NCBI GenBank assembly: GCA_001600635.1
Contig: BCKL01000003.1
Location: 943,923 to 1,007,922 of the forward strand
Direction: 5' to 3'
Source of the DNA: Leucosporidium creatinivorum
Taxonomy: Eukaryota > Basidiomycota > Microbotryomycetes > Leucosporidiales > Leucosporidiaceae
Length of the DNA: 64,000 nucleotides
The notes beneath the pieces are model-generated. The model did no database searches and was not told the origin of the DNA. It saw nothing but the letters and a program-made list of their open reading frames with translations. Below are positions 1 to 9,990 of this stretch, piece by piece (the first letter of the stretch is position 1; each line of letters opens with the position of its first letter). Made by a program: the position numbers and the translations under genes.

Positions 1-32
1 ACCACACAGCACCCAATCACTCGGCTACCGAC

Positions 33-868
33 ATGGAACAGCTCTCGACGCGCATCACCTCGGCGTTCCATTGCCCCATCTCCAGCTGCCACCACTTCGA
101 GACGTTCCCTTCCATCCTTGCGCACGCCAAGAAGGAGCATGATTGGACCTATTCGGCGAAGGGCTACTCGTGGCCACCTCACGGTTCCTTCAACGATTCG
201 ACCCTCAACACCTCGGCCAACCAGATCAACGCCATCCGTCTCGTCCTTCGCGCCATCAACGGCGACTCTACCCTTCCCAACGTCGACGAGGCGAGCACCA
301 CGACCAAAGAGCTGGACGACATTGGCGCTCGCTTCGAGTGCGTCGACTGCCCCGGTCTGGAGAAGGCGGTAGCGGCGGCCAAAGCCAAGGCTCTCCAGTG
401 GGCTCATTACGAGACTGCACCTACTCTCCCTACTCTTTCTCCCATGAACTGGGCGGAGCTTGTGAGTTGGCTGTACCTGCACGCGAGCGAGCGAATCGGA
501 GCTGATCTTTCACCCTAAAACAGGTCGTCCATTCGCTCAAGGGACACGACCTTCGCTCGGCTAGTTACTCGCCCTCGGCCACCTACACGCCTCCCAGCAT
601 CGCTATCCTCCCTCCTCCTCCCACCCCCGCCGTCGAGGCTGACGAGGAGAAGGCCGAGGTCGCTGCTTCGTGAATCCTGACTCACGCCGAGCTTGGAGGT
701 CTTCGAGCTGACTTCGATGCTCCCTACAGCGCGACTGCGGATGAAAAGGCTCAGACTACCGAGAACCAGAAGGGCGAGGGCGACGTCAAGATGGAAGCGC
801 AGGATGATGGGGCCGCCGGCGCTAGCTCGGCGATGAAGGAGGAGGGAAAGAAGGATGCCCGAGGATGA
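33..868 (+). CDS. Small C2H2-like zinc-finger hypothetical protein
   Basis: Three exons (33-461, 524-669, 730-868) keep phase and give about 237 aa. Intron donors are GTGAGT and GTGAAT, with CTGAC-like branch sites and CAG acceptors. Near the N-terminus (residues about 14-35) lies one finger-like motif, C-x4-C then H-x5-H, beginning at FHCPISSC. The middle is Ala/Asp/Glu-rich and the tail is Pro-rich then acidic and Lys-rich, probably disordered. Without the second intron the protein would stop at 673; the spliced form reads on in good codon usage to 868. The first ATG at 33 is used, but the window begins only 32 bases upstream, so an earlier exon cannot be excluded. I do not recognise a named family; RNA or protein binding is only a guess. 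Confidence 0.6.
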
Positions 869-1150
869 TGCTTGCTTTGCTTGTTCCGATTGATACTTTC
901 TTCTTGCAATACGTCCTCTCTGTGCCCTCGTTCAATCCTTCGCTGTTTTGAGAGAGTTCGGGCTCGACTCGCGTTCGCGAAGGGGAGGCAACGACTGCTG
1001 CTTGAAAAAGGGTTTCGTTGACCCCATTTTGGGTTGGTGGTAAATGGCTACAAAGCTTCGATCCCAACATTATATCGAAGCGACTCGAATCGTCCGCTTG
1101 TTCCCTCCGCTCCGCTCTCTCCGAGCCCAACCTCGACCGAGCCTCCCACC

Positions 1151-4114
1151 TCAGTAATATCCCTCGCCATGGTACTGCTGCGACTCCTGACCTCCCTGTT
1201 GACCATATCCTCCACCAGAACTCATCAGAATCGCGGGATCCTGGTGCTGGTGCTGAGCGCCGCCGTATCCTCCTCCTCCCTGCTGCTGCGCGTAAGGGTC
1301 GTAGTAGGGGTTTTGAGGCTGGTGGGAGTAGTGGGGTTGCCGGGGCGCGTTGGGCGACTTGACAAAGTAGACGATCCCTCCATTCTCGACGGGCACGTAG
1401 CTCCCATCGGGTCCGGCTCCTCCTTGGCCCTGCTGCACGTACTCGTAAGGCGAGGGAGCGTATCCGCCATACTGCTGCGCCATGTGGTGCATCTGCTGCT
1501 GCTGTTGACGCTGCTGATGCATCATCTGCGGCGATCCGGGCGTGCCCATGCCATCGCGCGACGAGATGGGCGAATACTGAGGTTGACGCTGCGGATGGTG
1601 AGGAGGAGGAGGGGGCATGGCGAATGGAGGCTGGCCGGCGGCCGAAGTACGGGGGCTGAAGGCGTCGCCTCCCGCCGAGAGGATGGTACCCGAGCCGGGA
1701 GCCTTGATCTCGATCTTCGAGTTGCGAGGAGGGGCGAAGAAAGCTTGAGGCTGACCGCCGGGGCCGAGAGGGTAGAGAGGGGGAGGAGGGGGGGTCGCGC
1801 CGGGAGTGGGCATCGAGGGGAAAGCGTCGGGAGAGTAGTAGGCGTGGTGCTGGGGAGGGTAGAAGGCGGGGCTGGCGTGGCGAGGAATGAACTGGCCGGA
1901 AGGGGGCGCCTGGGAAGGGAAAGGAGGGGGAGGTCCCTGAGGCTGCAGGTGAGGAGGGAGTTGGTAGTGGTGTGCGAGGTGGGGAGGAGGAGCGTAGGAA
2001 GGCTGCGCGGGAGGAGGGGGAGGAGGCGCCTGGTCGTCCGAAGGTAGGCGGGCGGGCACGGCCGAGTAGAGGACGCCAGTCGAGGCCGAAGGGCGCCTCG
2101 GTGGCTGCTCTGCGCTAGCCTGCACCGCCGGAGGAGCCTGAGCAGGCTCCGTCTGGGTCGACTCCTCGAGCGAAAGCGCTGCTGTGCCCTTGATGGCGAG
2201 CTCGACGGGTGCTGGTGGGGCGCCCGATCCAGGAAGGCGAACTCCGACAGCTGACGACTCGTCAAAGAGGGAAGCCTCGCCTGCTACAGGTCGAGAAGTC
2301 GTTTGGTCTTCGGGAGTAGGAGCATCGGCGACGACGACAGCGGGAGGAGGAGCATGAGGGGCGAGAGGGAAGCGGTGTTGAGGGTGGAAGGGGAGGTTGG
2401 CGTAGCGAGGGTTGACAGCTCCGGGTATCGGGCGTCCATTGGCGTCGTGGCTGAGCGAGCCGATCCACCCTCCTCGGCCTCCTCGTCCATGGAATCCTCC
2501 GCGACCGCGCCCGTTCGTCGAAGGTGGTCGGTCCTCCTGCAGCTCATCAAAGCCGTCGTGACTCCATGCGGGGACGGAGGCGAAGGAGGAAGGAGTAGTA
2601 GAAGCGTTGCGAAGCTTCTTGGCCTCGCCTCGACCCCAGCCATCGTCCTCGGTATCGTCGCCGCTCTTCTCGGCCTTGGCCTCCTCCTGCTTCGGCTCCT
2701 CCACCACAGGCTTCTCCTCCTCGACCTTCTTCTCATCCGGCTCTCCTGGCTGCTCCCATCCACCAGTACCAGTCCACCCCTCCGTTCCCCTCGCTCCTCC
2801 TCTCGCTGCACCCCTTCCTCTTCCTCGCCCGACATAAGCTCCCCTCTCCCCACCACGACCTCCCCTCCCTCTCCACACAAGAGGCCTCACCTCAGGGCTC
2901 GCGAGTCGATCATCATGCGACCAGAATTTGCCGACTCGAGGGATGTAGGAAGGGTCGTTGGCGAGGCGAGTGGAGTACGCCTCGCGAGCTTGGACGTAGT
3001 CGGCCGAGGGGCCTTGGTGAGGAGGAGGGGCGCGGGAGGCAGCTGGTCCAGTGGGAGGGGCGCGGGAGGAAGAAGGAGGAGGGCGGGAAGCGGGAGCGGA
3101 GGACGTGGGTGCCGAGGTGGAGGGAGCGGGGGAGGAAGTCGAGCTTCCGGTGTTGGCGAGACCGAGCTGGACGGCGGTGCGAGATGGGCGGGAGGGGACT
3201 GGTGGGCGAGTAGGCTTGGGCTGCGCGGAGGCGCGAGGTCCAGTAGGAAGCCTGGGCTTCGAGGTGGAGGCCGAAGGCGCGGCCTCCTTGGTCGTCGAGA
3301 TGGCAGCGGGAGCAGAAGCCTCCGCCGAGGTCTGTTGCTGCTCAGCAAGCTTCTTCTCGCGCTTCTTCTCCTTGGCGCGCAGGTTCTTCTCCTTCTTCCT
3401 CGCCAGCTCGCGCTCCTTGCGCTCCTTCTCCTGCGCCTCCCAAGCGGCGGGATCCTTTGCCTTGAGCTCAGCCGACTTGGCTTCGCGCTTGGCTAGCATC
3501 TGCTCCCTCTTGTTGGCGCGATCGGTAGCGGCTCCTGCCTTGTCGCAGGGGGTAGCCGAGGGCTTGCGGCCAGGAGGAGGGGGTTTCGTTGCGGGAGCGG
3601 CGGGCACGGCGGCGAGGGTTCCAGGGGTGAGGGAAGCAAAGTCGAGAGTCGGTAGGTCTTCTGATCCCATCTCGCCCGCTGCTGGCATCTCTGACCAACT
3701 CGGATGAGCTGGCGAGCCGTCGAGGAGGGCCTTCGCGCCGCCCTTTGTGTTGGCGGCGAGCTGCTCCGTCGAAGCAGTAGCGGGGGTCTTGGGATCCGCT
3801 GCACCTTCTGCCTCCGAGTCGTCCTCATCCTCATCCTCGTCGTCCTCGTCTGGTGGCCCGCCGACTGAGAAGTCGCTGTCGGAGTCAGACGCGTCGGCTG
3901 GCGGGGCTGCCTGCAGCGCTACATCTTCCGACTGCTCCTCATCCTCCTCCATCTTGGCTCCACGACGCTTGACGGGCTTGCCCCGACGCTGCTTGGGCTT
4001 GGTCGGCTTGGGCTTTGGCGCAGAGGAAGGGGGAGTGGAGGCGGTAGCGGGTGCAGGAGGTGCTGAGGCTTGCTGGGTATGAGTAGGAGTAGCCGAGGGG
4101 GTAGCCGAGGTCAT
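1151..4114 (-). CDS. CASC3: CASC3/Barentsz (Btz)-like exon junction complex protein
   Basis: Single-exon protein of 987 aa. It is mostly low complexity: acidic near residues 85-105, Lys/Glu-rich coiled stretch about 205-265, RGG-rich tracts about 410-450 and 540-560, and a Pro/Gln/Tyr-rich C-terminal half. Two short motifs match the bipartite Btz domain that clamps eIF4A3: YIPRVGKFWSHDDR at about residue 390 and PAWSHDGFDE at about residue 519, separated by an RGG insert. In animals this protein is a core or peripheral exon junction complex subunit linking splicing to mRNA localisation and decay. The role here is inferred from those motifs only, since nothing else aligns by eye. It fits a genome with many introns. 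The gene is convergent with the zinc-finger gene (282 bp apart). Confidence 0.75.
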   Translation of the reverse strand: MTSATPSATPTHTQQASAPPAPATASTPPSSAPKPKPTKPKQRRGKPVKRRGAKMEEDEEQSEDVALQAAPPADASDSDSDFSVGGPPDEDDEDEDEDDSEAEGAADPKTPATASTEQLAANTKGGAKALLDGSPAHPSWSEMPAAGEMGSEDLPTLDFASLTPGTLAAVPAAPATKPPPPGRKPSATPCDKAGAATDRANKREQMLAKREAKSAELKAKDPAAWEAQEKERKERELARKKEKNLRAKEKKREKKLAEQQQTSAEASAPAAISTTKEAAPSASTSKPRLPTGPRASAQPKPTRPPVPSRPSRTAVQLGLANTGSSTSSPAPSTSAPTSSAPASRPPPSSSRAPPTGPAASRAPPPHQGPSADYVQAREAYSTRLANDPSYIPRVGKFWSHDDRLASPEVRPLVWRGRGGRGGERGAYVGRGRGRGAARGGARGTEGWTGTGGWEQPGEPDEKKVEEEKPVVEEPKQEEAKAEKSGDDTEDDGWGRGEAKKLRNASTTPSSFASVPAWSHDGFDELQEDRPPSTNGRGRGGFHGRGGRGGWIGSLSHDANGRPIPGAVNPRYANLPFHPQHRFPLAPHAPPPAVVVADAPTPEDQTTSRPVAGEASLFDESSAVGVRLPGSGAPPAPVELAIKGTAALSLEESTQTEPAQAPPAVQASAEQPPRRPSASTGVLYSAVPARLPSDDQAPPPPPPAQPSYAPPPHLAHHYQLPPHLQPQGPPPPFPSQAPPSGQFIPRHASPAFYPPQHHAYYSPDAFPSMPTPGATPPPPPLYPLGPGGQPQAFFAPPRNSKIEIKAPGSGTILSAGGDAFSPRTSAAGQPPFAMPPPPPHHPQRQPQYSPISSRDGMGTPGSPQMMHQQRQQQQQMHHMAQQYGGYAPSPYEYVQQGQGGAGPDGSYVPVENGGIVYFVKSPNAPRQPHYSHQPQNPYYDPYAQQQGGGGYGGAQHQHQDPAILMSSGGGYGQQGGQESQQYHGEGYY

Positions 4115-4476
4115 GTTCTGTAGTTAGGTAGCCTCAAAGTCAGCCTGACTAGCCTGTAGGAGCTGCATCGAGTGGCGCGATGAGCGGACGCTGTTCGAAG
4201 CCTCACCTGGTCGTGAATGGGCGTTACTTGTAGCGCTGTAGGGCTGTAGCTGAGAGCGAGCTAGATTTTTGAAGCTGTACGAGACTGGGCTGAGAGACGA
4301 GAGAGCGAGCCGAGAATGGGGAAGAAAGCAGAGGTGCTGAGCTGCTCGCGAGGTTGTCCCCCTCCTTAGCGGTCGACGAATTTCGGCCAAGTCGTTCCCT
4401 CAGCTTCTTTCTCTGCTTCCTCCTGCCTCTTCCTTCGCTTTCCACCTCGACTCGACTACAGCTCCCACGAATCGGA

Positions 4477-4678
4477 ATGCACACTTTCGGCACTGCTTTC
4501 CGACCTTGCTACAGCGCGCTCAGCTTTCGCCGACTGGAAAAAGTTCGGGGCGCACAACTCTTTGACCAGGTCAGTCCTTGCCCTTGAGCCCTTCCCAGAG
4601 CACAGCTGACACTCTACTGTACCACAGATGACTGCAATTGCACTCGACTCTTTTCTACAGCTTCCGGCGGCGGCTTGA
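4477..4678 (+). CDS. Possible 47-residue small protein (weak)
   Basis: Two candidate exons, 4477-4569 and 4628-4678, are joined by a well-formed intron: GTCAGT donor, CTGAC branch-like site and ACCACAG acceptor. Together they give 47 aa, starting MHTFGTAFRP and rich in Ser, Arg and Leu, so a mitochondrial presequence-like or membrane microprotein is possible. No family is recognised. The start lies 363 bp upstream of the divergent CASC3-like gene. It could equally be a spliced non-coding leader. Confidence 0.22.
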
Positions 4679-4978
4679 AGCGAGATGGGCGATCCGGCTC
4701 GACGGGCGCGCTCGCCTTGCTGCTGGTCGACAGGCTTCGAGGGGCACGGCAAGGGCTACACCGAGCTTCCACCATCCTTTTCACCGGCACCCTCGGCGCT
4801 CCACCCTCCCCCTTCCCTTCCCTTTCACCTTTCCTTTCCGTCCCGTACTCCATGGCAGTCAGGTTACACGCTACCATCCTTCGGGGTGGACCATCTATGC
4901 GCTATCACCGTTACGTTCGTGGAAGACGAAACCCCAACTCGGTATTTGCTTCTGTCCGTCAAACGACGGGGGGGATTT

Positions 4979-5370
4979 CGAGGGGGAGCAGCTTGCGCGC
5001 CCGTCACAAGGCCGCTGCGATTCTCCATCAGAGTGGTCGTTCGGAGCGACGATGCCTTCACGGGCTCAAATGTCGCGCGGGGCCTTCGGGCCAACCGTGG
5101 TTCGAATGACCTAGTTATTAGGAGTGACAGATCAATTCTTAGAGGGAGCGCCGAGGGAGGGTGTCGATGTTTGAGAGTAGCGTGGAATGAACACCGTACT
5201 CGAGCACAGCATAGGGAGATCAAGAGAGACAGAAAAGCGAACAGCAAGAGCGAGAAGCAAGTGAGAGATCGTCCTCGGGCGTGTAGGAAAGAGGGAGCGA
5301 GAAACCCTCCGAAGCTGGCTCCGACCCCGAGCCGAAAGCCCTTGCGCCGGGACTCTCGCAACGCTCAGCA
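4979..5370. repeat. 392-bp direct repeat, copy 1
   Basis: This segment reappears at 7085-7476 in the same orientation. By eye the two copies differ at one base only (5358 G versus 7464 T). The match starts at CGAGGGGGAGCAGC and stops sharply after GCTCAGCA. I see no terminal inverted repeats, no flanking target-site duplication and no tRNA or rRNA identity. The copies bracket the orphan gene at 5690-6833. It may be a short dispersed non-coding element or a local duplication. Confidence 0.9.
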
Positions 5371-5689
5371 GCAATCCCCTTCCGACTAGCAGATGCTGTG
5401 TAATCCGTAGAGAGCAGCGGAGCCGAAGGGGTCCCGCAGCTTCGCCAAACGAGCAACGAAATTCGGCGCTGGACGAGCTCACCTCGGCGCTGCCATCCAC
5501 CGAGCCTGTCTCGTCGGACCATTTCTTGCATCACGCTGAAATCATCATGGGGAGTGCATAAGTTGGGAGGAAGCGCCTGTACATCACCCTTGAGGTTGTT
5601 TCCTCTCCTCTCAGTGACGGCACCGGGGAGCGCTAAACTCAGCCTGACCCTTCGCCTTGAGCTGAAGCTCACGGCTTCGGAAACTCTAT

Positions 5690-6833
5690 ATGTTGTTGAC
5701 AGCTTCCTTGAGCTCTCCCCAACGCTCCATGGCCACCGTCTCACTCTCTGCTGCCGCTGTAGCGCCTCATTGGCAACCTCGGACCAAGCGACAGCTCGAG
5801 TACGATCTCGCGGTCTGTCGCCTCAGCTGCAAAGAGCCGACGAGGAATGGACGACCACCGCCTTACGCTGCTTTCCTTGCTCGTACCCTCTCCCAGTCCA
5901 TGCCCGTCAAGTCATCTCTGGTCGAGCAACAGAGCAAAAAGCAGGAGCAGCTGAGTTCGGCGCCAAAGCCTACCTCCCTCGTCTCTCGACCGCGGTCTCC
6001 AGCCCCCCCTCCTCTGCTGCCTCGTGCTCCCATTCCTCGGCGCTCAATCCATGGTCGCCCCAAACGCGCCGAAACTCCTCTGGTGTACCCTACCCCTGAG
6101 GACTACTTCGAGACCTCTTCGCCGAGCTTCACGCCGGCGATGCCCCTCGAGGTGCTTCTCTCAGAGCCTTTCACCCTTCCTGAGGCGATCCTCAGCAAGG
6201 GTATAGCGACAAAAGACTGGGAGACGCTATGGACCGAGATGACCAAAGCGTGGCAGGGCAAGAGGAGGAGAGGGGGAACAGCGCAGCTCGGCGCCGTCAA
6301 AGCAGTTCTCGAGAAGGCCAACTCTGGATGGTTCGCCAAGCTTGATTGCGACGTGTGAGTTGTTCTTACTCCTTACTGTTACTTCAAGAGCTCAAGACCG
6401 ACCGACCAACAGCTACCTCGAGCTCGCGAACGAGCGCATCACTTTCCCTTCCCCTCGGCCCTTCCGCCTAACTCGATCCGAACTCCACCCCTCCTCAACG
6501 ACTACCTCGACAGCCAAGCTTCCATGGAGTGTACGACCCGCTTTGACGCACATGTGCTCCGACCCTGGCTCCATCATCTCCTTCAACACCTTTTTCGGCT
6601 CATCGCCGGCGCCGAGGGAAGGGGAAACAGGCTTGAGGGAGGGCAAGAAGCTGGAGAAGGATGAGGTCAAGGCGGAGCAGGAAGGAAATAAGGAACAGAA
6701 ACCATTCGAGAGGGAGAGGGTGAAGGAGGAGAGGGAGAGGCTTGGTGAGGAGGAGGTGGAGAGGGCGAGGAGGAGAGACTGGAATCTCGCCAGGGTTGTG
6801 GTGGTCGAATGGCAGGACGCTGGAGCTTGCTAG
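5690..6833 (+). CDS. Orphan protein with charged C-terminus
   Basis: Two exons (5690-6354 and 6413-6833) with a 58-nt GTGAGT...AACAG intron in phase give about 361 aa. A start at 5732 (MATVSL) is also possible. The N-terminal half is Ser/Pro/Arg-rich; residues about 150-230 are more ordered and include YPTPEDYFETSS and a Trp-rich helix-like part (TKDWETLWTEMTKAW). The last third is a Glu/Lys/Arg-rich coiled-coil-like stretch. No family recognised. The gene sits between the two copies of the 392-bp direct repeat, 319 bp after copy 1 and 251 bp before copy 2. Confidence 0.5.
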
Positions 6834-7599
6834 ACCCAAGAACGTGTGAAACCATTGTTGATACATCTTCAGCGTACCCATCTTGCCGACTGCCCCCGCC
6901 GCGCGCGCTGCAAGCAGCACAGCCTCGAGCACCGAATAATCGCCGAGGGCTCGAGACAAGCCTGCTCGGGTGCGTTCGAGAAGACGAGGAGACGAAAGAG
7001 CTGAATACAATGTCACGTTCTATCCTCGCCCCCCCTCACCCCTGGACTGTCGCTCACCTCCTCCACTCCTCAGGCTTCCATTGCCGAGGGGGAGCAGCTT
7101 GCGCGCCCGTCACAAGGCCGCTGCGATTCTCCATCAGAGTGGTCGTTCGGAGCGACGATGCCTTCACGGGCTCAAATGTCGCGCGGGGCCTTCGGGCCAA
7201 CCGTGGTTCGAATGACCTAGTTATTAGGAGTGACAGATCAATTCTTAGAGGGAGCGCCGAGGGAGGGTGTCGATGTTTGAGAGTAGCGTGGAATGAACAC
7301 CGTACTCGAGCACAGCATAGGGAGATCAAGAGAGACAGAAAAGCGAACAGCAAGAGCGAGAAGCAAGTGAGAGATCGTCCTCGGGCGTGTAGGAAAGAGG
7401 GAGCGAGAAACCCTCCGAAGCTGGCTCCGACCCCGAGCCGAAAGCCCTTGCGCCGGGACTCTCTCAACGCTCAGCAAGCTCTGGGTACGAATGCTAATCT
7501 TACAGATCTAAGCACACTAGATACAAGCAATGCCTCTCCATCTTCCCGAAGCTCAAGCACTCCTCTCTCCCCGTCCAGCTTCTGCATCGCCGAACCCCC
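6834..7599. other. Intergenic stretch with repeat copy 2
   Basis: Convergent gap between the orphan gene (+) and the ceramidase stop (-). Repeat copy 2 occupies 7085-7476 and ends 124 bp short of the ceramidase stop, so it may lie in that gene's 3' untranslated region. Nothing else can be supported. Confidence 0.5.
7085..7476. repeat. 392-bp direct repeat, copy 2
   Basis: Second copy of the segment at 4979-5370, same orientation, offset exactly 2106 bp, with a single substitution at 7464. Both ends are abrupt: flanking bases differ at once on either side, which argues for a defined unit rather than gradual divergence. Confidence 0.9.
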
Positions 7600-9194
7600 T
7601 CAATTGAGCAACGGCCTCCTCTCCCCCCTCTTCACATCCTCCAGCGCCTCCCACCCAGCAGGCGTCCTCGAGACCCAGGCGATGATCTTGAGGGTATAGC
7701 GAAGCTCGTAGTGCTCGGGCGAGTCGCGGATGGCGAGAGTGAGGGCGCACATGGCGACGATGACGCTGTAGCAGCCGAGGCCAGTGAGGATGTGCCACTG
7801 TATGAAGAGAGGGAAAAGTCAGCTCGTAAGCTCTGTACTGCGTTGAGGCTAGGAGCCCTGGCCTTGCGCCAGAGGAAGCGCTCGGCGCTCTCAGGCTCAA
7901 AACTCACCCAAGCATGACCCTCCAAGAGCCAGCTCAAAGGCTCCCCAACGGCCGCCTTCCACGGCGTGACAAACTTGTTGCAACCGAGGTTATCAAAATT
8001 CCACAAGGCGAATGCGAGGAGGAAGCTGGCGCTGCCCCAGATCTGCAGTCGGCGAACCTCGCGGTTGAGAGGGTGGTCTTGCAAGCGGGTGAAGAGGAGG
8101 TAGGCGCCGCGGGCGGTGGTGGCGACAACGAGGAAGCCGTAGGTGACTTCGTGGTAGACAGGGCTATGGGCAGGAGGGGGGAGAGGGTTGTCAGCGCAAG
8201 TTCGCCGAAGGCGCTCGAGAGTGAGCGCCGAGAATGGCTGAGGGAGTCGGTGACCGAGGAGAAGAAGAGGGGAGGCTATGGAAGGCCAGCAAGAGTATCC
8301 CGCGACTCACTTGGGGAAGGTGAGGTAGGCGACGGTGAAGAAGATGTTGAAGGCGAGGAGACCGAAGGGGATGCCGAGGTTCGGTGGCGAGTTGATGGGC
8401 TTAATGTCGAAGACCACCCAGGTGATGAAAGCGGAGGCGTAGATCATGGGAAGCTCGTCTGTAGGAGGAAGAGGGTCAGCGCCGTTCGCAGTCAAGCCCG
8501 ACCGCTGGGCGACCCTCATCGCCGAGCAAGCGTGGGTAGCTCGTCGAAATCGAAGGAGTGGTGACGCCAAGCTCGGGTGTTCGTATCATCCCGGCCAAAC
8601 TCACCTCCAAGTTGCCAAGAGTACTGCAGAGTCATGTGAAAGAGCGCAGAGCCGACTCCGATGAGAGCGACGGCGGCGTGTGCAGCTGCAAAACGACGAG
8701 GGAGCTTCTGCTCGATAGCTCTGAACATTCCGTAGCAAGCGAGAGCGACTGGTAGGAAGAGTCGGTCAGCGAACGCCGGAGGGGAGTCAGCAGCCGGGCG
8801 CGAAGACCGAGCTTCACAAGAATGGGCTGGGACTCACCGAAAGCGATGTTCGAGATAGTGTTGAACAGTTCAGCCACATAGGGCGAATGCTGATAGTTGG
8901 CCTCACACCTTGTTGAGCAGCAGCCGTTGAGATCTTGCTGGAGCGGCGCGAGGAGGAAGTGCGGCTTACCAGTCGATGGAGGACGTCGATGGGCTACGGA
9001 GGACGCAGGATCAGCCTTTGTACTACTGGTAAACAGCGGTTCGCTCACCCCCAGAATCCAGTGCGCCCGGCGTCCTCCTGCCAGATGAGGCGACGAAGAG
9101 AGATTGGGACGTCAACAGAGCTGTTCGGCAGCAGTGAAGACATGGGGCTGGCGCTCACCTTGTTCCAGCGAGTGAGATGACGCTCAGTAGCCAT
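7600..9194 (-). CDS. YPC1: Alkaline ceramidase (YPC1/YDC1 family)
   Basis: Eight exons (9159-9194, 9049-9077, 8970-8993, 8838-8908, 8605-8748, 8311-8458, 7908-8163, 7600-7797) all keep phase and give 301 aa, close to yeast YPC1/YDC1. Family landmarks appear in order: TGFWG, SSIDWCEANY, SPYVAELFNTISN, GVGSALFHMTL, GDELPMIYA, NPVYHEVTYG and a final LEGHAWWH with the helix after it. The enzyme is a multi-span ER/Golgi membrane hydrolase that splits ceramides into sphingoid base and fatty acid; the conserved Glu, Ser, Asp and His residues of the metal site are visible in those motifs. Exon 3 is only 24 nt and splits the Trp of the IDW motif. The start at 9194 gives a short cytosolic N-terminus. 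Confidence 0.95.
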
Positions 9195-9990
9195 GCGAGA
9201 TGTAGTCGAGTAGTCAGAGGCGATGAGGACGGAGTCAAAGAGTGGCAAGCTTCGAGAGCTCGGTCTCATAAGCCTTCGATGAGAAGATAGCCCTCGTCAG
9301 AATTGTTAGGTTGCAGCAATAGAGGCTGACTAGTGCTGTGTCGAGTTATCTGTAGCTTACTACACCTCTCCGGCGGACCCAGTCTCGTCGAAGCTCCTTT
9401 CTCGGCGATGGCTTTCCCCGTTTGGCTCGAGGTCAAGCTACAAGGTCGTAAATGGGTGAAGAAGGCGGAGATAGGGTGAAGCTATACTCGTCCGAAAGCT
9501 TGGCTACGGAAGGGAGGGGAGAGCGCTCGCATGCGACAGACAGGACACTCGGCGCCGAGTTTCGCGGGCGTTGATACTCTGGCTGTCAGGCTCACCTTTT
9601 CCTCGTCGTCAGGATAAATCTTTCACTCAGCAGTCGCATCCGAGCAACCCGGCGAGTTCATTATACTTAAGGAAAAGCATGGCAAAAGAGATCGCCTGTG
9701 ACGAGATGGCTGGAGCCGACCCTTCGGACTTGGCTGGGGAGCGACGAGGTGCACTTTGCCATCCTTCATCACTTCTCTCGCGGTCACCTCGTACAGCTCT
9801 TGCACCTCTCTATCGACTTGCAGCTAAAAGCGCAGAGCAGTCAATCCCGTCGAAAGCTCGGCCCTCTCCCCCCTTCTCCTCGAAGTGCTCGAGCCCCCTT
9901 CCTCGACTTCAATCGCTGAGGTTGCCCTCCCGCTTCTCACTCGCTTCTCTCGACGTTTTCACCGGAGCAAGGACTGTTTGATCTGATATC
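9195..9990. other. Divergent intergenic region
   Basis: About 800 bp between the ceramidase start (-) and the large orphan gene (+), so both promoters must lie here. Around 9690-9820 the minus strand shows a short stretch with protein-like codon usage (reading ELYEVTAREVMKDGK) that begins after an AG acceptor-like site, but I cannot connect it to other exons. No other feature is seen. Confidence 0.4.

Larger units (their letters stand above)
4115..5689. other. Intergenic stretch with repeat copy 1
   Basis: About 1.6 kb between the CASC3-like start and the orphan gene at 5690. It holds repeat copy 1 (4979-5370) and one possible small spliced reading frame (4477-4678). Long open frames exist on both strands, as expected in GC-rich DNA, but none shows domain motifs. 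The segment next to 4114 is probably the promoter and 5' leader of the CASC3-like gene. Confidence 0.5.

Noticed and set aside
2303-3496. 397-codon frame on the plus strand opposite the CASC3-like gene
   Set aside because: Shadow of the antisense coding sequence; composition is Arg/Leu/Gly-biased with no domain.
5080-5115. GGTTCGAAT box in the repeat as a tRNA or tRNA-derived SINE
   Set aside because: No matching T-stem, acceptor stem or A box could be folded around it.
5125-5150. Resemblance of TTCTTAGAGGGA in the repeat to small-subunit rRNA
   Set aside because: Only about 12 bases match; neighbouring bases do not follow rRNA. Most likely chance.
4979-7476. The two direct copies as terminal repeats of a retroelement
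   Set aside because: The ends are not TG...CA, no target-site duplication flanks the pair, and the 1.7 kb between them encodes an orphan protein with no gag- or polymerase-like motif.
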